A stretch of 37,522 nt of DNA, taken from the NCBI GenBank assembly GCA_016928575.1, contig JAFGKK010000062.1, positions 1-37,522 of the forward strand. The letters are read 5' to 3'. The stretch's first letter is position 1. Each line of letters opens with the position of its first letter. The notes under the pieces are model-generated. The model did no database searches, had not been told where the DNA came from, and worked only from the letters and a program-made list of their open reading frames with translations. Origin of the DNA: Anaerolineales bacterium (GTDB taxonomy: Bacteria > Chloroflexota > Anaerolineae > Anaerolineales > RBG-16-64-43). The translations under genes were made by a program, and so were the position numbers. This document shows positions 25,892 through 33,521 of the stretch, one piece after another.

Positions 25892-26560
25892 TCAACAGTC
25901 TGTCCAGAGATATCCGGCCGCGCGGATCAGGCGTTTCACGTCGCGCAGGCCGATCTTGCCTTTGAAGAATTTCCCGCCCGCGTTGACCCGCTCCAGGGCG
26001 GCGCAAAGGCGCTCGGCGTCGGCCTGGGCCAACCCGGCGGCACTCTCCACGCCGGCCTCCACCAGCATCCTGGCCGCCGTCGGGCTCACCCACTGCACCC
26101 GGGTCAGGTCGGCACAGCGGAACAGCGCTCGGATTATTTCAGGATCCGCACGGGTGTATTTCGCCAGCGCCGCCCTGCCCGCGGCGGTTCCCGCCGCCCG
26201 GGTCAATTCTGCGGCGTCGCGGATCCCCGCTTTTTCAAATTTGGCGATCTCCGCCTTTGGCAGCCAACCGAAGGATGTCAGCGGACAGGGTTTGGGGAAC
26301 CAGCTTTCGACTTCCCGCCGAAGCAGGGCCAGGTATTGCGGATCGAGGCCGGCGGTTTTGGCGAGAGCGTTCAGGCGCGCCGCGGATTTCCATTCACCGC
26401 GCAGTCCGGCAAGCGTGCCGATTCCCCGCCCCTTCAAGGCTTGGCAGGCCTTCCCGATGCCGTCCAACAACGGCATTCGGCTCGGGACGAGATCGGTTTC
26501 TTCGATCCGTTTGCGGATCTGCTCAAGGCGGATTTGGCCTGCGCCTTTGGATTGGCTCAT
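25892..26560 (-). CDS. DUF4332 (helix-hairpin-helix-like) protein
   Basis: 222 residues. It contains repeated short helical units of the DUF4332 type: LLDGIGKACQALKGRGIGTL near 30-50, IAKFEKAGIRDAAELTRAAG near 105-125, and TAARMLVEAGVESAAGLAQA near 160-180. Each resembles a helix-hairpin-helix. The C-terminus ends RAAGYLWTDC. It is soluble. DUF4332 proteins have no settled function; HhH-like units often bind DNA or nucleotides. GGAGG lies 10 nt before the ATG. It is transcribed toward the GT-C gene, 159 bp away, but no link between the two is evident. Confidence 0.75.
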   Translation of the reverse strand: MSQSKGAGQIRLEQIRKRIEETDLVPSRMPLLDGIGKACQALKGRGIGTLAGLRGEWKSAARLNALAKTAGLDPQYLALLRREVESWFPKPCPLTSFGWLPKAEIAKFEKAGIRDAAELTRAAGTAAGRAALAKYTRADPEIIRALFRCADLTRVQWVSPTAARMLVEAGVESAAGLAQADAERLCAALERVNAGGKFFKGKIGLRDVKRLIRAAGYLWTDC

Positions 26561-26584
26561 CGGCTTAAAGCCTCCGTTTTACAT

Positions 26585-26857
26585 TCATTTTCTTTCGGGC
26601 GGCGGGAATCGACAAGGGGGATTTTCCAAAGAAGAATCCTCGAGCAGAGAAATGATTATTCGATTCTCGATCTTTCCGCCTTCGGGAGGGAGGGCGTACA
26701 TAACCGCGGATTTACCGTAAATGCCGTACCGAGCAGAATCTGCGAATAAGATCCATACACGGTGAAGAGGTTGCCCGCGCGCACCAATATGCTTATTCTG
26801 GAGAAGGATTGTTTGCAGAAATGCCAGTGAGCTGTTAAAATCTGCGGAATATTTCAT
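26585..26857 (-). CDS. Possible 90-residue protein divergent from the KaiC-like gene
   Basis: An ORF starting MKYSADFNSSLAFLQTILLQ with balanced composition and a G-rich element (GGGGGA) 4-5 nt upstream. Its base composition is closer to the KaiC-like gene than to the GC-rich neighbours. It overlaps the predicted promoter of that gene. No motif or family is recognised; it may be a real small gene, a remnant, or chance. The remainder of 26561-26884 shows no other gene. Confidence 0.35.
   Translation of the reverse strand: MKYSADFNSSLAFLQTILLQNKHIGARGQPLHRVWILFADSARYGIYGKSAVMYALPPEGGKIENRIIISLLEDSSLENPPCRFPPPERK
26813..26841 (+). promoter_or_regulatory. Sigma-70-type promoter of the KaiC-like gene
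   Basis: TTGCAG (26813-26818), 17-bp spacer, TAAAAT (26836-26841), giving a leader of about 35-40 nt that contains GGGAGGAG 6 nt before the ATG. Confidence 0.6.
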
Positions 26858-26884
26858 AATTCCCCCAAAGAGGGAGGAGCACTA

Positions 26885-28918
26885 ATGTCGACCCAGACAA
26901 GCAACCATGTACAGGAAGAGGCAAAACTGGTCCGGGTTAAGAGCGGAATATCCCTGGCCAACTGGTGCGACACCAGCCTAACCTTGGCGGAATTCAAATT
27001 GGCTAAGCTGGCCTTTGACACTCCCGACGAGCAAACCATATCTTGGTTCGACAAGTTATTCGAGGGCGGCATTGCCCTTCCGGAGGAGGAGGATAGCGTC
27101 CTACGTCCCATTACGATGCTGGTTTCGGGTCCTCCGGGATGCGGAAAGACAACGCTTATTACGGAATTGTGCTACCGGTTGGCGGTAAATGAACAAAGCA
27201 ACACCAAGGCATTATCCACATTGTATATATCCACCGACGCAGAGACAATTCGAGTCAAAAACAACGCCATCGATCTGGGATGGGATAAGGCGGATAAATA
27301 TTTCATCCCCTTCGATCCGGCTGAAAATAATCCGGTGTTCCAGAGCGGTTTGGTTTCTTTGGTCGGCGTGTGGGGACGGGAAAAATTTCTAAAATCCGTG
27401 GATCAGAAAGATATGCTTTATTCCATAATCGAAGCCGCCGCTACATCGTTGGATCAGTGGCTGCTAAAGGCTAAAGTCCCGGAAAATATCCTCAAACGGT
27501 TGCAATACCGATGCGCGGACGAACCCGTGAAAGACGCCTCAAAAAAATACATCCCGGACATCCTGGTAGTGGACAGCCTCAATATCCTCAATCCGGAAAA
27601 TCAGATGGAATTTTTCCAATCCTTTGTTAAGTCTTGCCGCGCCACCAAGATGGTGGTGTTTGTGTTGAACACGGGAACAGAAAATCCGGAGCATAAACTG
27701 TGGGAGTATTTTTGCGACATTGTCGTGCAATTAGATCACGAATACATACACGATTACTACATCCGAACCATAGAAGTCGTAAAGGCACGCTATCAGGCTC
27801 ATCAGTGGGGAAAACATCAATTGAAAATCTACCCCAAACCGTCCCAATTGCGCAAACCCGATGCGAAGGATCAGAACGAGGCGTACAAATACAACATCAT
27901 GATGAAACGAAGCCACCCATACCGCACCACGGGCGGCGTTTTTATTTTTCCCTCCATCCATTCCTACCTTTCGATTTATAAAAGGAAGACTCCGGTGGAA
28001 ATCCCCAGCGCCCAGGGAACCCCCGCCCGTGTGGACACCTATCCAGAAAAAATCAATACGATAATTCGGCTGCCGAAGGGGCGTTGCACGGCGTTCATCG
28101 GGGAGCGGGGTGGCCATAAAAGCCACCTGGGATATTTGCACCTCTTGAACCGCGTCGTCCATCATAATGAGGATAGTTGTCTGATCATTTCCTTGCGCGA
28201 AGACGAGGGGACAACCCGGAGGACCCTGCAAACAATAGCGCAACAGGAGTTTAATTGCTGTCCCGATACTCTGAACACCATTGAAAACGATAATCGGTTG
28301 GAAGTGTTGTATTTCCCACCGGGCTACATAACGCCCGAGGAATTCTTCCATCGTGTATTCATCAGCGTCCACCGATTGAAATTGAAAAATAAGCAACTAT
28401 CCGTTCTCTTCAACAGCCTGGATCAAATAACAGCCCGTTTTCCATTGTGCGCCAAGCAGGAGATCTTCATCCCGGGGATCATCCAAACCCTTTCAGGCGA
28501 AGGCGTGACCAGCATCTGCATCGCGGTCAATGAACCCGGCCAGCCGACGCAACAATACGGGCTTTTACCCATGTCGGATCTCATCGTCTCTTTTTCGGTC
28601 CGCCGTTTTCGGATACACGATTATTACAGTCATATTAACAAGGGCTGGCAAAAGGATTTTAATGAACAGGAACCCCTCTACCAAAAATTCCTGGCTTTGC
28701 AGCAAACCGCCAGCGAGGTCCATGATTTATACCGCGAGGCGGTGGTCTTGCAGGTGATCCGTTTTTCTGGAGGAGAACGCGCTGGGAAGCGGGGAATTCT
28801 GGAATTAATCAACAACGATGAATTGAAACGGTTTCCTTATCCGAAGGCCGGCTTGCACTTTACCCCGATGAGTGAAGAGTTGGATCAAGGAACCGACATT
28901 ACGGATTGGAAAAAATGA
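26885..28918 (+). CDS. Double KaiC-like RecA-fold ATPase with degenerate second site
   Basis: 677 residues. The first half (about 30-320) matches the KaiC/RecA-like fold: FDKLFEGGIALP, Walker A SGPPGCGKTT at 81-90, STDAETIRVKNNAIDLGWD at 116-134 with one remaining catalytic-type Glu (E120), and Walker B DILVVDSLNIL at 225-235. The second half (about 375-630) repeats the fold: GERGGHKS at 406-413 as an altered P-loop, SLREDEGTTRRTL at 436, and LSVLFNSLDQI at 505-515, where Asn510 sits in the place of the Walker B Asp. GGGAGGAG lies before the ATG and a good promoter is upstream. GC and codon use are clearly lower than in the neighbours, suggesting acquisition. No kaiA, kaiB or histidine kinase is nearby, and the next 800 bp look decayed. 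It is probably a regulatory ATPase rather than a clock protein. Confidence 0.8.
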   Translation: MSTQTSNHVQEEAKLVRVKSGISLANWCDTSLTLAEFKLAKLAFDTPDEQTISWFDKLFEGGIALPEEEDSVLRPITMLVSGPPGCGKTTLITELCYRLAVNEQSNTKALSTLYISTDAETIRVKNNAIDLGWDKADKYFIPFDPAENNPVFQSGLVSLVGVWGREKFLKSVDQKDMLYSIIEAAATSLDQWLLKAKVPENILKRLQYRCADEPVKDASKKYIPDILVVDSLNILNPENQMEFFQSFVKSCRATKMVVFVLNTGTENPEHKLWEYFCDIVVQLDHEYIHDYYIRTIEVVKARYQAHQWGKHQLKIYPKPSQLRKPDAKDQNEAYKYNIMMKRSHPYRTTGGVFIFPSIHSYLSIYKRKTPVEIPSAQGTPARVDTYPEKINTIIRLPKGRCTAFIGERGGHKSHLGYLHLLNRVVHHNEDSCLIISLREDEGTTRRTLQTIAQQEFNCCPDTLNTIENDNRLEVLYFPPGYITPEEFFHRVFISVHRLKLKNKQLSVLFNSLDQITARFPLCAKQEIFIPGIIQTLSGEGVTSICIAVNEPGQPTQQYGLLPMSDLIVSFSVRRFRIHDYYSHINKGWQKDFNEQEPLYQKFLALQQTASEVHDLYREAVVLQVIRFSGGERAGKRGILELINNDELKRFPYPKAGLHFTPMSEELDQGTDITDWKK

Positions 28919-29724
28919 CTCGGTCGAAGCCCGAAAATTCCCCGACGGCTGAACCCGAGAAACCCTCTTGAAATTCATCATCCTGGCGACCGGATAAAGC
29001 GCTCGCTTGTATCCGCTTGCGGCTCATCAGGCAAAACCCCGATTAATCCTTGGCGCTATAACCATCCTGGATATCATCCTGTTTAAAAAACCTCGCCTTC
29101 GACGCCGTAAACCGGATTGCCATCGCGGTCAAAGCGAAGTGGCAGGAGTATTTCAAGGCATGATAAGCCTGCCTTCGGCCGGGGCAGGTTGATCATCGCG
29201 GCGCGATTATGCTAAATGACGGGACGGCCGCATCCGATGCGGAACGATTGGGCGCCAGGGATGATATCTGCTTGGCCATCGGCCACCTGGCCTATGACAA
29301 CGGTATTGATATGATGTCGGGCGATCAGTCTTTCGAACGAAATCCGTCTGCGTTTATTGAAACGGGAGAATAAAACTCTCTTCCTCCGCCATCGTTTCCC
29401 GCGCGTTTCCCAGTCTGGAGGTTGTTCGGACCAAATCCGGCGACCTAGCCGTTTGGGCGGACGGGAGAATCGTGGTGTTTACAGAAAAGCCGGAACATCG
29501 GAAAAACGCGATCCTCGGGGCGGCGGGATTCAGCAAGGGGAATTTTCCGGATGGGACCGCAACGGAATGCGAAGAGGCCTCTCATGCGGCCCCTGCGGGG
29601 CGGCGCGAGCGGCTCCGGCCGTTTTCCGCAATCCGAATGTCGTCGCCTATGGCCGGAGGAAGTCTGGCTTCCATCCCGGCCCGTGCATGGCGGAACGCGC
29701 CACCGGGCCCGGACCGGGCAGGCT
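28919..29724. other. Apparently decayed stretch between the KaiC-like gene and an unknown gene
   Basis: About 800 bp without an intact gene. Short protein-like runs appear in different plus-strand frames: LKFIILATG (about 28968), NLAFDAVNRIAIAVKAKWQE (about 29090-29155, then a stop), the 54-codon ORF at 29209, and SLEVVRTKSGDLAVWADGR (about 29410-29470). This fits one or more genes broken by frameshifts and stops. A small hairpin, CCTGCC-N8-GGGCAGG, is near 29168-29188. No family is recognised. Confidence 0.4.
29209..29373 (+). pseudogene. 54-codon ORF, possible gene remnant
   Basis: Begins MLNDGTAASDAERLGARD and ends FIETGE, with acidic protein-like composition but no ribosome-binding site and in-frame stops shortly upstream. 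It is likely the end of a broken gene rather than a complete one. Its size and acidic end recall short antitoxin- or nucleotidyltransferase-type proteins only loosely. Confidence 0.25.
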
Positions 29725-30597
29725 TCAGGAGGGAAGCGCATCGATCCGTTGAAAATCCGCTTTCGCGGATAAAAATATCTCTTTGCTTTTGGATTTGTAC
29801 CACCCGAACAGGCCGACGCAATTTTTTACCGGGAGGTACACCGCCTCGGACAATATTTGGCACAACATGCAGACGGCGTTCGGATGCAATTGCCTTCGGA
29901 TCTCTTGATGCCCGCCATCGACGATCCGGAAATACCCCAGCTGGGTTATCGACCAGGAATAGCCATGGGCGACGGAGGATAAAATCCTGTACGCCGATTC
30001 CAAATCCAGCTGTTCGCGGATGATCTGGGTGATGGGCGGAAGCGTTTTCCAATTTCCAACCGTCCGGTCGTTGCCTTCCAGAACGGGTGGCCCGCCCATT
30101 TCCATCGCTTCGTCCAGCAAGGTTTTCCGCATCCCCCTGGCGGTTTGCGCATTTTGCTTGTCCTCGAGGGAGGAAAAAACCTTAATCTGCTCGTTCACCC
30201 CTTCCACTCGGTATGCATATCCCCGCCTGATTCTTTCCAATCCGCGCACCCGACTATCGGAAAACCAACTCGCTAAAGCCGCGCTTTCGATCGCGCTGCG
30301 GGTGCAAGCCCATGGCGAAATCGTTAAGGAAGGTTGGCCGATCGTTCTGAGGTACGCCGATACGTGGTCGAAAGAGACGTCCAGCAACAATCCGGCCAAT
30401 TCGTACGCTTGAATCAGACCCTTCCATTGCTTTTCGGTCGCTTCCGTGAATTCCCGGTGTGATGTTCCCTTTCCGGGACGGATCGGCGAATGGGAATCCA
30501 CAAACTGCTGCAAGTCGGCGATGTACCGGGCGAACCGCTTTTGGTAATCCTCGGATTGCCTTTCGGAATATGCCTGTTCCATCGGCTTCCCTGACAT
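29725..30597 (-). CDS. Hypothetical helical protein
   Basis: 290 residues (285 if started at 30582, where GGGAAG is better placed). It is mostly helical and soluble. Notable stretches are TRSAIESAALASWFSDSRVR near 100-120 and RILSSVAHGYSWSITQLGY near 205-225, a pattern seen in uncharacterised bacterial proteins with an RSAIE(S/A)A helix. No catalytic motif is evident. It precedes no obvious partner; the GNAT gene lies upstream on the same strand, with 114 bp between them. Family not recognised. Confidence 0.6.
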   Translation of the reverse strand: MSGKPMEQAYSERQSEDYQKRFARYIADLQQFVDSHSPIRPGKGTSHREFTEATEKQWKGLIQAYELAGLLLDVSFDHVSAYLRTIGQPSLTISPWACTRSAIESAALASWFSDSRVRGLERIRRGYAYRVEGVNEQIKVFSSLEDKQNAQTARGMRKTLLDEAMEMGGPPVLEGNDRTVGNWKTLPPITQIIREQLDLESAYRILSSVAHGYSWSITQLGYFRIVDGGHQEIRRQLHPNAVCMLCQILSEAVYLPVKNCVGLFGWYKSKSKEIFLSAKADFQRIDALPS

Positions 30598-30711
30598 CCC
30601 TTCCCGAAGGTTTGGAATCCCTTCGCGCGCCGTCCATCCCCGCCCAAATCCCGGGGTGCGCCGGAGCCGGCTGCGGCGCGTTCTCGGTCCAGGACGGCCG
30701 TACCGCCTTCG

Positions 30712-31164
30712 TTACCCGGTTTTCTTGAACAGAAACACGATATGGTCGGCCGCGGTAAATCCGCTTTTTTCATAAAAAGCCTTCGCGGGCAGATCCCGAT
30801 TCGTCAACAGCGTCACGCCGCCCAACCCCTCGGCCTTGGAAAGCGCTTCAATCTTTTCGAGCAGCGCTCTTCCGTATCCCCGTCGTTGGAACTCCGGTTT
30901 GATAAACAACTCGTCGATAAACAACTCGTCGTGGGTCCACCACGTTTTTCGATGGGCGAAGAGCGCGCCGGCCATAGTTTCCGATTCCACCGCGGCGAAG
31001 CCGAAAAAATGAACATGCGACATGAATTCGGACAAATACCGCTTTCCGGAATCCGGCGTCCAGCGATCGTTCCACGGGGGCGGATTATAGGATTCGAGCA
31101 ACAATTCCACGCACGCTTCCAAATCGCCCGCCGATAATCTCCGGATTTTCAACGTATTCTCCAT
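30712..31164 (-). CDS. GNAT-family N-acetyltransferase
   Basis: 150 residues from the ATG at 31164. It has the GNAT core: the N-terminal strand and helix (LKIRRLSAGDLEACVELLLE), the acetyl-CoA-binding motif A (IKPEFQRRGYGRALLEKIE, with the R-R-G-Y-G pyrophosphate loop), and motif B (AKAFYEKSGFTAADHIVFLF). The sequence before motif A contains the repeat DELFIDELFI, produced by an exact 15-bp tandem duplication at 30901-30930, which lengthens the strand-4 region by five residues. The substrate is unknown. It stands apart from the operon beginning at 35402, which ends at a terminator just upstream. Confidence 0.85.
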   Translation of the reverse strand: MENTLKIRRLSAGDLEACVELLLESYNPPPWNDRWTPDSGKRYLSEFMSHVHFFGFAAVESETMAGALFAHRKTWWTHDELFIDELFIKPEFQRRGYGRALLEKIEALSKAEGLGGVTLLTNRDLPAKAFYEKSGFTAADHIVFLFKKTG

Positions 31165-31295
31165 ATGTCCAATGCCTTCCGCATGGGGGGCCAAGATCCT
31201 CTTTCGACATCCGCCGCTTCGTCCGGAAAAGACAAGCCTCTCCCGGCAAGTATATCCCCTTCCCGGAGAACAGAATTCGGATTGCGGGGAAAGCG

Positions 31296-31323
31296 AAAAA
31301 AGGAGGATCCATCCGGATCCTCC
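31296..31323 (-). terminator. Rho-independent terminator of the sphingoid-base operon
   Basis: 9-bp arms (31302-31310 and 31315-31323) with a 4-nt loop ATCC, followed on the minus strand by six T. It begins about 75 bp after the stop at 31399. Confidence 0.8.
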
Positions 31324-31398
31324 GCCATCATCCTGTATTCGATTGTTCCGTCGCGGTCCCGGCGCCGAAGCAATGCCGTCCGTTTCCCCCGTCCGCGC

Positions 31399-32580
31399 TT
31401 ACTGGATCATTCCCAGGTTCTTCCCCACTTTCCGGAACACCTCCAGCACGCGGTCCATCTGCGCGTCGGTGTGCGCCGCGATGTAGGAAGTGCGCAGCAG
31501 CTGCCGCCCCGGGGCGACGCCGGGGGAGATCACCGGATTGACGAACACGCCCTCGTCGAACAGCACCTTCCAGGAGAGGATCGTCTTCAGGTCATCGCCG
31601 AGGATGATCGGGATGATCGGCGAGACCGAATTGCCGATGTCGTATCCCATCCCCCGGTATTCCTTGCGCATCCGGTCGGCGATTTTGTTCAGTCGCTCGC
31701 AATGCTGCGGCTCGTCGCGCATGATGTGCAGGGCCGCCAGCGCCGCGGCCGCGTTGGCCGGGGGGATGCTGGCCGAAAAGATCAGCGCCCGCGCGTGGTG
31801 TTTGATAAAATCGATCACCGTCTCGTCGCCGGCGATGAACCCACCCAGCGAGGCGAACGACTTGCTGAAGGTTGCCATGATCAGGTCCACGTCCCCCGTC
31901 ATCCCGAAGTGCGCGCCCGTCCCCCGCCCCTTGCCCACCACCCCGATCCCGTGCGCGTCGTCCACCATCAGCCGCGCGCCGTATTTCTTGACGATCGGCA
32001 CCATCTCCGGCAGCGGCGCCAGGTCGCCCTCCATGCTGTAGAGCCCGTCCACCACCACCAGCTTGCCCTTGTCGTCCGGCAGCGAAGCCAGCACCCGCTC
32101 GAGGTCTTGCATGTCGTTGTGCTTGAAACGCTTGGTTTCCCCCCACGAAAGCTTCGCCCCGTCGACCAGGCTGGCATGGTCTTCTTTGTCGAGGATGACG
32201 TAATCCCCGCGTCCGACGAGGGCCGAGATCGTTCCCAGGTTTACCTGCATTCCGGTGGAAAAGACCAGCGCCGCTTCCTTGCCGACGAATTCGGCCAGCT
32301 CGTGCTCAAGCTGTTCGTGCATCTCGAGGGTGCCGTTAAGGAACCGCGATCCGGTGCACGACGTGCCGTATTGCCGGATCGCCTGCTCCGCCGCCTCCCG
32401 CACGCGCGGGTCCATCGTCAGCCCGAGGTAGTTGTTCGAGCCGCACATGATCAGCCGCCGGCCCTGGAAAACCGCCTCGGTCCCTTCGTTCCCCTCCATC
32501 GGGATGAAGTACGGGTAGAGCCCGGAGGCCTTCGCATCCTTGGCATCCGTGAAACGGCCGCACTTTTCGAAGATGTCCAT
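31399..32580 (-). CDS. spt: Serine palmitoyltransferase-like PLP enzyme (alpha-oxoamine synthase family)
   Basis: 393 residues from the ATG at 32580 (AAGGAG 5 nt upstream). It has the alpha-oxoamine synthase signatures: GSNNYLGLT near 47, [17 protein letters not shown] near 72-88, the PLP-binding DDAHG at 207-211, and the Schiff-base lysine K240 in [12 protein letters not shown]. The phrase order closely follows my recollection of Bacteroidetes serine palmitoyltransferases ([55 protein letters not shown]). The enzyme would condense serine with an acyl thioester to give 3-ketosphinganine. The SDR next door supports this over the sister enzymes BioF and Kbl. The intergenic gap is 49 bp. No acyl carrier protein gene is seen here. 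Confidence 0.8.
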   Translation of the reverse strand: MDIFEKCGRFTDAKDAKASGLYPYFIPMEGNEGTEAVFQGRRLIMCGSNNYLGLTMDPRVREAAEQAIRQYGTSCTGSRFLNGTLEMHEQLEHELAEFVGKEAALVFSTGMQVNLGTISALVGRGDYVILDKEDHASLVDGAKLSWGETKRFKHNDMQDLERVLASLPDDKGKLVVVDGLYSMEGDLAPLPEMVPIVKKYGARLMVDDAHGIGVVGKGRGTGAHFGMTGDVDLIMATFSKSFASLGGFIAGDETVIDFIKHHARALIFSASIPPANAAAALAALHIMRDEPQHCERLNKIADRMRKEYRGMGYDIGNSVSPIIPIILGDDLKTILSWKVLFDEGVFVNPVISPGVAPGRQLLRTSYIAAHTDAQMDRVLEVFRKVGKNLGMIQ

Positions 32581-32629
32581 CTCCACTCCTTTGTGATGTG
32601 GAATCCGCCCGGCCTCGGGCCGACCCCGT

Positions 32630-33493
32630 TTAGGCGCGGCGGCGGATATCCGCTTGCGCTTTTTCCTTTTTGCGGACCGCATCCCGCACGAGCAGGTCCA
32701 CCACCGGGTATTGCCACGGCCCGAGCAGATTGGTGAGCCAATAGAAGAGCTTGGTGTCCCACCCGGTGATGACCAGGTAGCGGTTGCGCTCGACGCCGCG
32801 GAGGATGTCGCGCGCCACCGCATCGGGGGAATAGACCGTGCCGGAGGCGGAGAGGATATCCAGCTCCTTGGGCCGGATCGCCTTTTCCCTGGCGAGCGAG
32901 GGCGTGTCGGTGTCGGGCGGCAGGGCGAGAGTCACGCGGATTCCCCGCGGCTTGAGTTCGTAGCGCAGGGCGTCGCTCAGCCCCCGCACCGCCCACTTGG
33001 TGGGGGCGTAGGAGGAATATCCGAACAGCGCCAGGTAGGCCGCCGCCGAAGCGACGTTGACCAGGTGCCCCCGTCCGCGTTCGATCATCCCCGGCACGAC
33101 GGCGCGGGTCATGTTCAGCGTTCCGAAGTAGTTCGTCTCCATCGTCCCGCGGAAGACCTGCGCGTCCATTTCCAGGAAATACCCGGGGTGGGAGGTTCCG
33201 GCGTTGTTGATCAGGATGTCCAGCGGGCCGAGCGCTTTCACCGCCTCCGCGGCCGCGGCCTGCGCCTGGGATTCTTCCGCGACGTCGCCCGGCGTGCAGC
33301 CGATTTTTTGCGGCGCGGCGGCCGCGAGTTCGCGGCGGGCGGCTTCCAGCTTGGAGCCGTCGCGGGCAACCAGCCAGACCGACGCTCCGCGGGCGGCCAG
33401 CCGGCGCCCGAGCGCCAAACCGATGCCGCTCGAACCGCCCGTGATAAGCGCGTTCTTCCCGTGAAAGAAATCCCCAGGATGGCCCGGCGACAT
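32630..33493 (-). CDS. 3-ketodihydrosphingosine reductase-like SDR
   Basis: 287 residues from the ATG at 33493. It is a classical short-chain dehydrogenase: cofactor loop TGGSSGIG at 18-25, NNAG at 96-99, catalytic Ser149, Tyr162 and Lys166 (YAPTK). The region after the active site, [20 protein letters not shown], then [10 protein letters not shown] at 189-198, resembles the eukaryotic KDSR/TSC10 reductases more than general SDRs. It would reduce 3-ketosphinganine to sphinganine with NADPH. The C-terminal 40 residues ([20 protein letters not shown]) are hydrophobic and may associate with the membrane, as in KDSR. It is followed 49 bp on by the serine palmitoyltransferase-like gene and preceded by a GT-C gene 28 bp upstream. 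Confidence 0.82.
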   Translation of the reverse strand: MSPGHPGDFFHGKNALITGGSSGIGLALGRRLAARGASVWLVARDGSKLEAARRELAAAAPQKIGCTPGDVAEESQAQAAAAEAVKALGPLDILINNAGTSHPGYFLEMDAQVFRGTMETNYFGTLNMTRAVVPGMIERGRGHLVNVASAAAYLALFGYSSYAPTKWAVRGLSDALRYELKPRGIRVTLALPPDTDTPSLAREKAIRPKELDILSASGTVYSPDAVARDILRGVERNRYLVITGWDTKLFYWLTNLLGPWQYPVVDLLVRDAVRKKEKAQADIRRRA

Positions 33494-33521
33494 AAGGAGC
33501 CTTTCGATAAGCGTGGTTGGT

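Noticed and set aside
25880-25910. TGAGTTTTTCAACAGTCTG motif at the end of the DUF4332 gene, considered as an insertion-sequence end
   Set aside because: Resembles common repeat or IS ends, but no partner end or element boundary could be found.
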